From Fibrobacter succinogenes (lineage in GTDB: Bacteria; Fibrobacterota; Fibrobacteria; Fibrobacterales; Fibrobacteraceae): 64,000 nt of DNA. Under the pieces are notes generated by a model. The model did no database searches. It was given only the letters and a program-made list of their open reading frames with translations, and was not told the origin of the DNA. Shown one piece after another: positions 1-8,877 of this stretch. The DNA is taken from positions 1 through 64,000 of the forward strand of contig CACWPM010000005.1 in the NCBI GenBank assembly GCA_902762795.1, read 5' to 3'. Position 1 is the stretch's first letter. Every line of letters starts with the position of its first letter. The translations under genes and the position numbers were made by a program.

Positions 1-71
1 ACAGCTTCTTTCATGACTTCGGGGCCGATACCGTCGCCCGGAAGCACTGCAATCTTGTAATTCTTGCTCAT
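1..71 (-). CDS. leuB: 3-isopropylmalate dehydrogenase, N-terminus only (LeuB)
   Basis: Only the first 23 codons lie in the window. They read [20 protein letters not shown] and continue, which is the N-terminal NAD-binding signature ([10 protein letters not shown]) of isopropylmalate/isocitrate dehydrogenases. Its role would be oxidative decarboxylation of 3-isopropylmalate in leucine synthesis. The ATG is preceded by AAGGA seven bases upstream, a good ribosome binding site. It diverges from the GH8-like gene. Isocitrate or tartrate dehydrogenase shares the motif, so the exact substrate cannot be fixed from this fragment, but the spacing and wording fit LeuB best. Confidence 0.75.
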   Translation of the reverse strand, partial: MSKNYKIAVLPGDGIGPEVMKEA

Positions 72-92
72 TGTTAATCCTTGGTTTATAAT
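64..92 (+). promoter_or_regulatory. possible promoter for the GH8-like gene
   Basis: TATAAT at 87-92 with TTGCTC at 64-69, 17 bp apart, reads as a sigma-70-type promoter pointing at the GH8-like gene. A short inverted repeat (GCTAAAAA at 101-108 and TTTTTAGC at 114-121) lies just downstream in the leader. The -35 match is poor and lies inside the leuB start region, so this is tentative. Confidence 0.3.
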
Positions 93-189
93 TTGAACGC
101 GCTAAAAATAGCTTTTTTAGCTAGAGTGAAAGGTTTCTTCGGGGGAAAGATTCTATTTTAAATGAGTGTTTTGGAAGAAAGGAGGCCTT

Positions 190-2313
190 ATGCACATGCT
201 GTTCCGTTTTTCGATGCTGCTTTTGCTTGCATCTGTCTTAGCCGGCGCGGCACCGCAGTACCCGTTCCCGCAAAACAAGCAGTACGCCTATGGGCAAATT
301 TTCAACCCCGACCTGAAAAAAACGGAAACTGCCATTCAACAAAAGTTTGCAGACTGGCGCAAAAATTGGGTAACCGAGAACGTCGAGATAGACGGTGTCA
401 AAACCGCATACATTAAAATGTCGGATTCTAAGATACTCCGCATTTCATCTAGGGATATCGCTTTTGGTATGTTGCTCTCCGTGTATATGGCCGACGCCAC
501 CAACGACGCCCAATCGTTATTCAACCAGTTCATGAATTTCTACCGTTGTTTCGCAAACGAGAATAAGGAACCGAAAACCTGCAAAAGTCAAAACTTCAAA
601 ATTATGGCAGGCGAAGTCTACGAAGAAGATTCCGCATTAGTTCGGTACGCAGGGGTATCCAACCCCGATGCCGACATGGATGCCGCTCTTGCACTTCTCT
701 TGGCCGACAAGCAGTGGGGTTCCGAAGGTACAGAAAAATATGCCACCTATGCAAAGTCGCTATTGCAGGATATCTATGAAAATGATATAGAAACCGGCGA
801 AAAGATGCATATAAAGGCATACTCGAACTATGACGCTGCATTTAACCCTAGTTATTCCGCCTTCGCCAGCTTTGAAATTTTTGCAGAATCCGGAGCCGCG
901 CTCAAGGATGCATGGAATACATTGGCAAAGAATACCGCCGCAGAACTCGCCCTTTGTCAGGATTCTACAACAGGACTCGTTCCACTCTGGTGCGATTACA
1001 GCACGCATAAACCGGTGAAGGTTCAAGATTCTTATTCTTATGAAGAAGGCCCTGGTTTCATTTACGATGCTTTGTTGGTCCCATGGAGAATGGCTACGGC
1101 GTATTATTGGTACGGCGACGAAAACGCCAAGAAAGTTAACGATAAACTTGCCAAGTGGTTGCCATATGTGTCGTATGGGCATGCCAGCTATATCAGAAGC
1201 TATTATAAATTGGACGGCTCGTATTTGACTTATGGCAAGTGGGATGATCTTGCAGAAGCTAGCGGTGTTGGTCTAGCATTCAGTTCTACAGACAAGTACG
1301 ATCCCTATCTAGAAACGGTCTACGAATCACTGATGAACCTGAATTCCAAAACGGCAAGAACGGAGACGGAACGTATTTTGGAACTGTTACTCTTGACCGG
1401 AAACATGCCGGACTTGACACATATGGAAAATACGAAAAACATCGCAACCGCATCGGTTATGCGTCAGCCACAAATGCCCAAAGGCACGCAGGATTCTACG
1501 CTCAAGGTTTCCGGTTTCGGGAACTGGGTTACCAAATCGAACGGCTTTAACAAAATCACCATCTTCCCCGATTCCACCAAGAAACCGCTCTTTGCCGATA
1601 ACGGAATGGCTCTTGTCAAAGCCGAAATGCGCGTAGAATCTAGCGTAGGCAAGGAATGCTCTGGAGCATATTGTGACGACCGCGAAAATGTCTTTAGCGG
1701 ACTCGCTCTTTATCTTGACGACAAGTTCCAAGACCTGAGCGATGTGGATACTATCCGCATGACGCTCAAGACGCAGGGGGTTATCGGAGTTTCTGCACTT
1801 TGCTACGGCAAGAATGATGAAGGGCGTCGAATCACCTATTGGGAAAATAATCTCATTCACTCGAGCGATGAATTTACGACCTTGAGTTTCACGATTGATG
1901 ATTACGGGAACAAAGCAAGTATGGACAAGGTCAAAGGGTTCGTGTTTGAACCCATGATGACTCCGGGTGGATACGCCTCTATCGAAATCCAGGATATCAA
2001 GTTCTTGAACAAGGACGGAAAACTGGCCAAGGTTTACGATGAACTTAAAATCGATACCACGGCGTCGGAAATCAAGACCGTCACCGTGAAGCCCGTCCCT
2101 TCAAATAGCTTGAAGACAAAGGTCCATGTTGCAGGGCATTCCGTGAGCGTCTCGAACGTGTCCAACGCTTCCAGAGTGCAGTTGTTCGACCTGCAGGGGA
2201 AGGTTGTTCTCGAAAGGGTCGTGAACGCAAACGAGGCTATCGAGATACCCCGCGCCGGTTCTTACCTGCTGCGGGTTGACGGCCGTTTTTATCCGGTAAG
2301 GATTAACCGTTAG
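190..2313 (+). CDS. secreted GH8-like protein with C-terminal binding and sorting domains, active-site acid apparently missing
   Basis: The start at 190 is chosen because AAAGGAGG sits just upstream and a clean signal peptide follows (about residues 1-20). Residues about 25-390 resemble glycoside hydrolase family 8 (endoglucanase/xylanase, inverting): the family signature appears as DADMDAALALLLADKQWG near residue 160 and YDALLVPWR near 292-300. However, the SEGMGYG-type motif that carries the general acid Glu reads SRDIAFG at residues 87-93, so Glu is replaced by Arg/Asp. Residues about 437-616 look like a beta-sandwich carbohydrate-binding domain, and the last 80 residues are a Fibrobacter-type C-terminal tail (VQLFDLQGK...). 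The fold assignment is firm; catalysis is doubtful. It converges with the GH10 gene. Confidence 0.8.
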   Translation: MHMLFRFSMLLLLASVLAGAAPQYPFPQNKQYAYGQIFNPDLKKTETAIQQKFADWRKNWVTENVEIDGVKTAYIKMSDSKILRISSRDIAFGMLLSVYMADATNDAQSLFNQFMNFYRCFANENKEPKTCKSQNFKIMAGEVYEEDSALVRYAGVSNPDADMDAALALLLADKQWGSEGTEKYATYAKSLLQDIYENDIETGEKMHIKAYSNYDAAFNPSYSAFASFEIFAESGAALKDAWNTLAKNTAAELALCQDSTTGLVPLWCDYSTHKPVKVQDSYSYEEGPGFIYDALLVPWRMATAYYWYGDENAKKVNDKLAKWLPYVSYGHASYIRSYYKLDGSYLTYGKWDDLAEASGVGLAFSSTDKYDPYLETVYESLMNLNSKTARTETERILELLLLTGNMPDLTHMENTKNIATASVMRQPQMPKGTQDSTLKVSGFGNWVTKSNGFNKITIFPDSTKKPLFADNGMALVKAEMRVESSVGKECSGAYCDDRENVFSGLALYLDDKFQDLSDVDTIRMTLKTQGVIGVSALCYGKNDEGRRITYWENNLIHSSDEFTTLSFTIDDYGNKASMDKVKGFVFEPMMTPGGYASIEIQDIKFLNKDGKLAKVYDELKIDTTASEIKTVTVKPVPSNSLKTKVHVAGHSVSVSNVSNASRVQLFDLQGKVVLERVVNANEAIEIPRAGSYLLRVDGRFYPVRINR

Positions 2314-2317
2314 CGCC

Positions 2318-2342
2318 GCGGCCCGAGTGTGCGGGCCCAATC
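2318..2342. terminator. GC hairpin between convergent GH8-like and GH10 genes
   Basis: GGCCCG (2320-2325) pairs with CGGGCC (2332-2337) across a 6-nt loop in the 36-bp gap between two convergent stop codons. There is no strong T-run on either side, so it is a weak or bidirectional terminator. Confidence 0.5.
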
Positions 2343-2349
2343 TCCCTAT

Positions 2350-3636
2350 TTATTTAGCCTGTGCAATCCGCACTTGCTTTACGGTGCCGTTCTTCACGGA
2401 GCGGAGCATGTAGATGCCCTGGACCTTGATTTCGCTGGTATTCTGGAGTATTGAAATAGCCTCGTCCATGGTGTAGGCGCGTAGGCGGCCGAGGCGCACG
2501 CCGTTCAGGTCAAATACGTCGTATGCCTGGAGGGTGTTCGCTTGCAGGTGAAGGTTGCTGCCAATTGCAATCGTGGAATCGGCAATAGTCGTATCCTTTG
2601 CAGTGGTATCTTCCTGAAAATTGAAATACTCCTTGAGCCAGGTCATTGCCGGGCGGTCTATGCCATCCTTGATAATGCCGGAACACCCTAGTTCCTTTGC
2701 GTTGCAAGATGCCCATGTCTTGCCATAGATATAGCCCCAAAGGGTAATGCCAGCAATACGCTCCTCTTCCATGAAGAGCGGGATTTGTTCGGAGTAGCAT
2801 TTTTTCTGAATATCGTCGTTCACGGTTCCTATATCGTATTCGGTAATGAACAATGGAATCTGCGTACTGTCAATAATTTCTTGTAGGTATTTTTTTAGGA
2901 TATTGAAGTTGAGACAGTTTGTCGGGCCGGAGCCCGTTGCCATTAAATCATGTCCTTGCATTCCGTAGCCGTCGACTGGTGCACCGTTCTTTTTGATGGT
3001 ATTGATAAGATTTATTCCGACATCTCTTTGCCATTGGAACGTATTGTAGTCGTTGTAAATGAGGATCGCCTTGGGCCAGCGCTCGCGAGCCATCTTGAAG
3101 GCCGTAGTGACGAAATTGTAGTCGCCATCGTTGTCACCGCCTAGGGCATCGATAAAGAGATTGCCTCTACCGAATCCAGAGTGGTACTGGTTTGTCGCTG
3201 ATCGGCCAGCCTCGGTTACCACATCGATCATTTCCAGGTCGGGGTAATGTTCTGCGACGGCATCGAACCAGGCGGTAATGGCATCCTTGGTTTCTTCGAC
3301 ATTAAGTTGATTGACCCAACCTGGGTATTGCGAACCCCACACGAGCGTGCGGAACTTGAATAGGACTCCGTTCTGTTTTGCCCAGTTGTAAATGGCATCG
3401 CACTTGGAAAAGTCGAATTCGCCGTGTTTTTTTTCAATTTGGACCCACAGGCATTCGTATTCGGGGGTAATCTGGTTCCAGTATTTCGCGAAATCAGACG
3501 GAACTTCGCCATCAACCGGAATGTTGCCGAGGAACTTAGCCGCGCCGTCGGCAAGGCCTGGGCCCGCAAAGACTCCCGAAAAAGCGCAAAATAGTGCAAA
3601 AAAAGGTATTGTTAAAATTCTATAGCTCATAACCAC
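2350..3636 (-). CDS. secreted GH10 endo-1,4-beta-xylanase, divergent active-site wording
   Basis: 428 residues with a signal peptide (about 1-24). The GH10 barrel is recognisable from FRTLVWGSQYPGW (95-107), IDVVTEAGR (137-145, acid/base Glu142), IYNDYNTF (193-200) and PLFITEYDIG (261-270, nucleophile Glu266), with a late Trp loop ITLWGYIYG. Unlike most GH10 enzymes, the Asn normally preceding the acid/base Glu is Thr141, and the His of the HTLVW motif is Arg96. A C-terminal domain (about 365-428) resembles the tail seen on the GH8-like and deacetylase neighbours. The likely role is xylan backbone cleavage outside the cytoplasm. Two Met codons (3636 or 3630) could start it; GGGTGG precedes the first. 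Confidence 0.85.
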   Translation of the reverse strand: MVMSYRILTIPFFALFCAFSGVFAGPGLADGAAKFLGNIPVDGEVPSDFAKYWNQITPEYECLWVQIEKKHGEFDFSKCDAIYNWAKQNGVLFKFRTLVWGSQYPGWVNQLNVEETKDAITAWFDAVAEHYPDLEMIDVVTEAGRSATNQYHSGFGRGNLFIDALGGDNDGDYNFVTTAFKMARERWPKAILIYNDYNTFQWQRDVGINLINTIKKNGAPVDGYGMQGHDLMATGSGPTNCLNFNILKKYLQEIIDSTQIPLFITEYDIGTVNDDIQKKCYSEQIPLFMEEERIAGITLWGYIYGKTWASCNAKELGCSGIIKDGIDRPAMTWLKEYFNFQEDTTAKDTTIADSTIAIGSNLHLQANTLQAYDVFDLNGVRLGRLRAYTMDEAISILQNTSEIKVQGIYMLRSVKNGTVKQVRIAQAK

Positions 3637-3792
3637 CCGTTATAAACATATATCGTTCACGTAAATAAATTACTGAAGAGCTTTTTTTATCATGGACAAA
3701 ACATCAATACGGGGATATTGAAATTTGGATGGCCATTTAAGCGGCTTGAAAAAAGTAAATTAGTAGATAGTTGTGTGATTAGGATTATAAAT

Positions 3793-5070
3793 ATGTTTTT
3801 ATCAAATTGGCAAAACCGCGCTGCGATTGTGGCGCTTGGATTTACCGTTGGGTTAGCGGGGTTTTGTATGGCCGAATCTCCTATTAAGACCGTTCCCTGG
3901 AACGGTCATGTCGGGGCTGTGAGTTTCACTTTCGATGATGCGCTTGCGAACCAACCGCAGAATTTGAAACCTATATTGGACGCTCTGCCGGATGTCCATG
4001 TGACATTCTTTTTCACGGACATGGGGAATGGATTGAAGCAGAATGGTGCGGGCTTTGTAGCGCTTGCGAAATCGGGAAACGAAATCGGGAACCATACCAA
4101 GACGCATCCGCATTTGACAGGAATCAGCGCTGGGGAACTTGAAGAAGAAATAGTCAAGTTCGCAAATACGATTGAAAGTACGTTTGCGGAACAGGGGGCT
4201 GATGTGACGGTGACCTCGCTTGCAACTCCTTTTTGTGAAAATAACGACAAAGTAAAGAATGTCATCGCAAAACGGCATTTTATCAACCGCGATTGCGGAT
4301 GGCATGGCCGCAACGAATGGGATGTGGAACCGGACTGGATGAGTATTCAGGCAAAAGTTTGGACGCGTTCGGGAGCTACGGTGCCTGAGATGCTTTCGGC
4401 TCTCGATACGGCTGCGTTTATCGGTAATTTCGGGGGCGCGCAACCATGGGAAGTCCAAGTGAAGGGCGGTTCATGGCTCGTTGTCTTGAATCATGGCGTC
4501 ACGGATGATACGGGTGATGATTATTCGATCAACCCCTCGGATATCAAGAAAATTTTTGAACATGCTATTGAAAATAAATTATGGGTAGCACCGTTTGGAG
4601 TAATTGGGGCTTACTATAGGGCGCATTTTGTCGTGGATGCCGCGGCTGCAAAAAAGACGGATGATGGGTTTACGGTAAGTTGGGAAATTCCGAACGAACA
4701 CATGCCGAAAAGCGTCCCGCTGCGTGTGAAAATCGATACGAAGAGCGTTGGCGAAAATGTTGTTGTGGAACAGGGGGGCAAAAAGATTGCTCGCGAAGGT
4801 GATGGCTCCTACATCATCGAGTTCATGGCGAAGAGTCTCAAGGTGCGCAAGCCCGGTGCGAATGATGTTCCGGACGATTCGACAAATTCCCTTTCAAAAG
4901 CACATCTTGAAAAAAGGTTGTATAAAAAGTTTACGGTGTTTGACGTGAATGGGAATAGCCTTGGCGTGGCTGATGGTTGGAACATTCCTGCCAATTATCC
5001 CAAGGGTGCTTACATTGTTCGTGCCGAAGCTGTTGGAGGATCCGTTGTAATAAGAAAAGTGTTCAAATAA
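3793..5070 (+). CDS. secreted NodB-type polysaccharide deacetylase (CE4-like)
   Basis: From ATG 3793 the protein is 425 residues with a signal peptide (about 1-27); an upstream TTG at 3718 would put a charged stretch before it and is less likely. NodB motif 1 is TFDDA (Asp48, Asp49) and motif 2 is NHTKTH (His101, His105), the metal ligands of carbohydrate esterase family 4. A C-terminal tail (FTVFDVNGNSLG... IRKVFK) matches the sorting-type tails of neighbouring secreted enzymes. Position beside a GH10 xylanase suggests removal of acetyl groups from xylan or another plant glycan, but chitin or peptidoglycan cannot be excluded. Confidence 0.8.
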   Translation: MFLSNWQNRAAIVALGFTVGLAGFCMAESPIKTVPWNGHVGAVSFTFDDALANQPQNLKPILDALPDVHVTFFFTDMGNGLKQNGAGFVALAKSGNEIGNHTKTHPHLTGISAGELEEEIVKFANTIESTFAEQGADVTVTSLATPFCENNDKVKNVIAKRHFINRDCGWHGRNEWDVEPDWMSIQAKVWTRSGATVPEMLSALDTAAFIGNFGGAQPWEVQVKGGSWLVVLNHGVTDDTGDDYSINPSDIKKIFEHAIENKLWVAPFGVIGAYYRAHFVVDAAAAKKTDDGFTVSWEIPNEHMPKSVPLRVKIDTKSVGENVVVEQGGKKIAREGDGSYIIEFMAKSLKVRKPGANDVPDDSTNSLSKAHLEKRLYKKFTVFDVNGNSLGVADGWNIPANYPKGAYIVRAEAVGGSVVIRKVFK

Positions 5071-5119
5071 AAATGGAGTCACTTTTTACAAGCTTCCTTT
5101 ATTTACTACCTTTAAAAAC

Positions 5120-6217
5120 ATGGTTACGTTAGCTCTTTCTCATTTTGAAAAAAGTTTCCCGGCAGCGCTCCGTGGCAAGCGTCTGGGTGCGGTTTTGCAC
5201 CCGGCTTCGGTTTGTGCCGATTTGCGTTATACGCTTGACTTGCTCAAGGATTTGGACGGCAAGCTCTTTAAACTTTCGGCTTTGTTTGGCCCGCAGCACG
5301 GCATCAAGGGACATACGCAAGACAACATGATTGAATGGGAAGGCTACGAAGACCCGGAACTCCATATTCCGGTTTATAGCCTTTACGGCGAACATCGCGA
5401 GCCGACGGCGGAAATGCTTTCGCACGTGGATGCGATGCTTGTGGATTTGCAGGATGTGGGTGCTCGTTACTACACGTTCATTTGGACGCTGTTCCTTTGC
5501 ATGAAGGCCTGCGAAAAGGCGGGAATCCCAGTGGTTGTCGTAGATCGCCCGAACCCGATCAACTGCGTGGACGAAGAAGGACCGGTGCTCGACTTGGATT
5601 ATACGAGCTTTGTGGGTTTGCATAGCATCCGCACGAGGCATGCAAAGACGATTGGCGAACTGGCGGAACAGTTCAAGGCCGAGCGTTTCCCGAAGTGCGA
5701 ACTTTACGTGATGCACATGGACGGCTACGATAAGCGCATGTGGTTTGACGAAACGGGACTTCCGTGGATTTTGCCGAGCCCAAACATGCCAACACTCGAT
5801 ACCGCGATTGTGTATCCGGGCATGTGCTTGTTCGAGGCGACCAACGTGAGCGAAGGCCGTGGCACAACGCGCCCGTTCGAAATTTTTGGAGCGCCGTTCA
5901 TCGATGCGGTCAAGCTTTGCAAGTACATGAATGGACTCAAGCTCCCAGGCGTGTATTTCCGCGAAAATTACTTCCAGCCGACGTTCCACAAGGGCGCGGG
6001 GCAGATTTGCGGCGGTGCGCAGATTCACGTGACCGACCGCAACAAGTTCCGCAGTTTTGAGATGGCGGTGAAACTGTTGCAGTACATTTTCAACGAATAC
6101 CCGAATGATTTTGCGTGGAAACAGCCTCCGTACGAGTACGAATTCCACAAGCTGCCGATTGATATTTTGCTTGGTAACGGGACGTTCCGCAAGGAATATA
6201 TCGAGTCGAGTATTTGA
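5120..6217 (+). CDS. namZ: DUF1343/NamZ-type exo-beta-N-acetylmuramidase (GH171)
   Basis: 365 residues without a signal peptide, so probably cytoplasmic. The DUF1343 wording is clear: FGPQHGIKG near residue 58, VDLQDVGARYYTFIWT near 110, VVVVDRPNPIN near 140, and ATNVSEGRGTTRPFE near 236. NamZ of Bacillus removes MurNAc from the non-reducing end of muropeptides. Here it stands directly before a Yej-like peptide permease and an ABC ATPase on the same strand, which fits import and dismantling of cell-wall fragments. The function is inferred from the family; the gene itself is certain. Confidence 0.8.
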   Translation: MVTLALSHFEKSFPAALRGKRLGAVLHPASVCADLRYTLDLLKDLDGKLFKLSALFGPQHGIKGHTQDNMIEWEGYEDPELHIPVYSLYGEHREPTAEMLSHVDAMLVDLQDVGARYYTFIWTLFLCMKACEKAGIPVVVVDRPNPINCVDEEGPVLDLDYTSFVGLHSIRTRHAKTIGELAEQFKAERFPKCELYVMHMDGYDKRMWFDETGLPWILPSPNMPTLDTAIVYPGMCLFEATNVSEGRGTTRPFEIFGAPFIDAVKLCKYMNGLKLPGVYFRENYFQPTFHKGAGQICGGAQIHVTDRNKFRSFEMAVKLLQYIFNEYPNDFAWKQPPYEYEFHKLPIDILLGNGTFRKEYIESSI

Positions 6218-6356
6218 TGGTTGTGGAAAATGCCGCAAAGATGCGAAATTTCGTTGGAACTGCCGCAAAACAATGCGAAAATGCGCGCGGAATGTGCAAA
6301 AGCGCAAAAATGCAAATGCGCGAGAATGCAAAAGTGCGCCGGACCTTGTTTAATTT
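6218..6356. repeat. low-complexity spacer of TGCAAAA/TGCGAAA-like octads
   Basis: The 139-bp gap between the NamZ and permease genes is built from near-repeats of about 8 bp (TGCAAAAG, CGCAAAAA, TGCAAATG, CGCGAGAA, TGCAAAAG at about 6294-6335) and pairs such as CCGCAAAGATGCGAAA. No gene or terminator is visible. Similar AAAAGCGC wording recurs inside the downstream ATPase gene at 7995-8085. Confidence 0.6.
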
Positions 6357-7436
6357 ATGAAACTTAGACTTTCGACAGAAACTTTGAATCGATTGAAACG
6401 CTTCCGCAAGAACAAGCGCGCCTTTTGGTCGCTTGTGATTTTGGTGGTGGCGTACTTGCTTTCGCTCACGAGCCCGTGGACGGTGAATGACGAGCCGTTC
6501 TATTTGCGTTATAACGGCAAGAATTACTTCCCGGCGTTTGCACGTTACAGCGAAGCTGATTTTGGCGGCGAATACAAGACGGAGCAGGATTACGCGAAGC
6601 TCTTTGCGGATGTCGCCGAGTGCAAGCAGGACGAAGAAGACGGATTCCCGCGTGCTGGAGGCTGCCCCGAGATGTGGACGATCATGCCGCCAGTGCCGCA
6701 CGATCCGCTGAAGGCGGATCTGAGCGAGGAGGGAACCCCTCCCTTTGCGCCGAGCGCAAAGCATTGGCTCGGCACGGATAGCAATGGGCGAGATGTTCTT
6801 TCGCGCTTGATTCACGGGTTCCGCATTTGCATTAGCTTTAGTTTGCTCTTGACCGTGCTCGGAACGTTCCTCGGCATTGTGATTGGCGGTATCCAGGGCT
6901 ACCTTGGGAAGTTTTGGGATACGGGCATGCAGCGTATGATTGAAATTTGGTCGTCGCTCCCGATGCTCTACGTGGTGATTCTCATCGGCAGTATTTATGG
7001 CCGCAGTTTCTGGCTCTTAATTCTCATCATGGCGGCGTTCAACTGGCTTTCGCTCAGCTACTACATGCGCGCGGAATTCCTGAAACTCCGCAGCATGACT
7101 TACGTGATGTCCGCGAAAGTGCTTGGACTCGGGCATCGCCATATCTTTTTCAAAGAAATTTTGCCGAATGCGATGACGCCCGTGGTGACGCTTTTCCCGT
7201 TCACGCTTATCGGTGGAATCGGAAGCCTCACGTCGCTCGACTTCTTGGGCTTTGGACTCCAGCCGCCCACGCCGAGCTGGGGCGAGCTCATGAGCCAGGG
7301 ACTCAACAACCTCTATGCTCCGTGGATTTCCGTGAGTACGGTTGCTGCGCTGTTCGTGACGCTTTTGCTTACGACATTTGTCGGCGAAGGCGTAAGGGAT
7401 GCCATGGACCCCAAATCGGGAGATAGGTATGTTTAG
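6357..7436 (+). CDS. yejE: peptide ABC transporter permease, YejE/OppC-like
   Basis: 359 residues. The N-terminus (RFRKNKRAFWSL, one membrane segment, then a periplasmic loop containing YSEADFGG) is the layout of YejE, the microcin C/muropeptide permease. The core has the inner-membrane permease domain with the LGTDSNGRDVLSRL motif near residue 138 and an EAA-type loop around residues 240-265 (LGLGHRHIFFKEILPNAM). It works with the overlapping ATPase gene (stop TAG 7434-7436, ATPase start 7429). No partner YejB permease or binding protein is present in the window. Confidence 0.85.
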   Translation: MKLRLSTETLNRLKRFRKNKRAFWSLVILVVAYLLSLTSPWTVNDEPFYLRYNGKNYFPAFARYSEADFGGEYKTEQDYAKLFADVAECKQDEEDGFPRAGGCPEMWTIMPPVPHDPLKADLSEEGTPPFAPSAKHWLGTDSNGRDVLSRLIHGFRICISFSLLLTVLGTFLGIVIGGIQGYLGKFWDTGMQRMIEIWSSLPMLYVVILIGSIYGRSFWLLILIMAAFNWLSLSYYMRAEFLKLRSMTYVMSAKVLGLGHRHIFFKEILPNAMTPVVTLFPFTLIGGIGSLTSLDFLGFGLQPPTPSWGELMSQGLNNLYAPWISVSTVAALFVTLLLTTFVGEGVRDAMDPKSGDRYV

Positions 7437-8694
7437 ACGAGAGGCGAGAGACGAGAGACGAGAGAAACTCGTCATCCTGAGCGAAGGCGAAGGATCCAGT
7501 AAAGTCCCCGTTTTGTGCGTTAAAGATGTTTCGGTGGCGTTTGGGTTTGACAAGAACGGTCTTTCGCGTGACGGTAAGCAGCCGTTGCAAGTGACGGACC
7601 GTGTGTCATTCGACATTTTCCCTGGTGAATTTTTTGCGCTGGTGGGCGAGTCCGGCTGCGGAAAGAGTGTGACCGCGATGAGCATTTTGCGCCTATTGCC
7701 ATGGCCGAGTGCTAAAATTGTGAGCGGCGAGATTTTATTCAAGGTCGGCGATTCTAGTGAAGTCGGTGATGACAATGCGAACGTTCGTGATTCTCGCGAC
7801 GTTCACGGCGATGTTGATGATGGCAATGGGAGTACCCGCAATCTAGCGACGCTTTCGCTTGAAGAACTGCAATCTGTTCGCGGTTCCGAAATTGCGTGCA
7901 TCTTCCAGGAACCGATGCAGGCTCTGAATCCCGTTGTCACTATTAAAAAGCAACTCCTCGAAGTTTTCAAGTTCGCCGCAGTCTCGAAGGGCGTAGTACC
8001 GAAAAGCGCGCATCCCCCAAAAGCGCAGTCCCCAAATGCGCTGTCCAAACAAGAATCCGCGCTATCTCGGAATGCGCAAAACGATCCTCTTGACCTTATC
8101 CGCGAACAGCTCCGCTTGGCCGGTTTCACCGACCCGGACCGCGTTTTGAATTCTTACCCGCATGAACTTTCGGGCGGAATGTTGCAGCGCGTTTGCATCG
8201 TGATGGCGCTTTTGCCAAAGCCCAAATTGATCATCGCCGATGAACCGACAACGGCTTTGGATGTGACCGTGCAGGCTCAAGTTCTCGCCGTGCTCAAGGA
8301 CATGGCTGAAAAGACGGGAACTGCCGTTCTTCTCATTACGCACAACATGGGTATCGTTTCGCAGTACGCCCACCGCGTCGCCGTGATGTACGCCGGTCGC
8401 ATTGTCGAAGAAGGTCCCGTTCGCGAAGTCATTAACAATCCGATGCACCCGTACACGCAAGGTCTTCTCGCCGCAATTCCCGAAAGCCACAGTGACTTGC
8501 GCACGCTTGCGTCCATTCCGGGGTCCGTGCCGCACCCGAAGGACTTTGCCCAAGGCTGCCGCTTTGCCGACCGCTGCAGCAAATGTGCTCAAGCCTCTGC
8601 CGATGTTCGCGAGAAATGTCTCTCTGCGGAACTTCCGCCGAAAATTGCGGACGCGGAACATTTCGCATACTGTTTTTTCAAACAAATGGAATAA
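7429..8694 (+). CDS. peptide ABC transporter ATP-binding protein (OppD/YejF N-half type) with repeat-derived insertions
   Basis: From ATG 7429 (8-bp overlap with the permease) the protein has 421 residues. Walker A is GESGCGKS (about 74-81), the Q-loop is IFQEPMQALNP, the signature is LSGGM (about 247), Walker B is LIIADEPTTALD (about 265), and the C-terminus has the oligopeptide-type HPYTQGLL and GCRFADRC region. It energises uptake by the YejE-like permease. Unusually, three stretches have no family counterpart: the N-terminus (heptad tract plus a GTCATCCTGAGCG-type repeat), about 104-142 (Asp/Gly/Asn-rich) and about 187-220 (a PKAQSPNALS-like repeat). A start at 7399 is possible but lacks support. 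Confidence 0.85.
   Translation: MFRREARDERREKLVILSEGEGSSKVPVLCVKDVSVAFGFDKNGLSRDGKQPLQVTDRVSFDIFPGEFFALVGESGCGKSVTAMSILRLLPWPSAKIVSGEILFKVGDSSEVGDDNANVRDSRDVHGDVDDGNGSTRNLATLSLEELQSVRGSEIACIFQEPMQALNPVVTIKKQLLEVFKFAAVSKGVVPKSAHPPKAQSPNALSKQESALSRNAQNDPLDLIREQLRLAGFTDPDRVLNSYPHELSGGMLQRVCIVMALLPKPKLIIADEPTTALDVTVQAQVLAVLKDMAEKTGTAVLLITHNMGIVSQYAHRVAVMYAGRIVEEGPVREVINNPMHPYTQGLLAAIPESHSDLRTLASIPGSVPHPKDFAQGCRFADRCSKCAQASADVREKCLSAELPPKIADAEHFAYCFFKQME
7436..7497. repeat. heptad tract (GACGAGA)n plus dispersed repeat, inside ABC ATPase 5' end
   Basis: Four 7-bp units (GACGAGA, GGCGAGA, GACGAGA, GACGAGA at 7436-7463) are followed by a 27-bp stretch at 7471-7497 starting GTCATCCTGAGCG and ending AAGGATCC. 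That stretch is a dispersed-repeat type also seen in reverse complement near 33560. Together they encode the first 20 or so residues of the ATPase. Confidence 0.8.
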
Positions 8695-8877
8695 ATGTAT
8701 AGATTTTTTTAGGCATCGGTCTAAATGACGTATGATAAATTGTCGAATAATTAGAGGATAACGATTATACGTTGTGAGAATGGAGGCTTCGGCCAACGGT
8801 GGACCATAAATTTTTCCAAATTAATTTTATTTTTAAACCGTTAAATATTCGAATTATTTCTCTCGGGGAAATGAGCC

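Noticed and set aside
3718-3792. TTG start extending the deacetylase by 25 residues
   Set aside because: It would put charged residues ahead of a good signal peptide that begins at ATG 3793.
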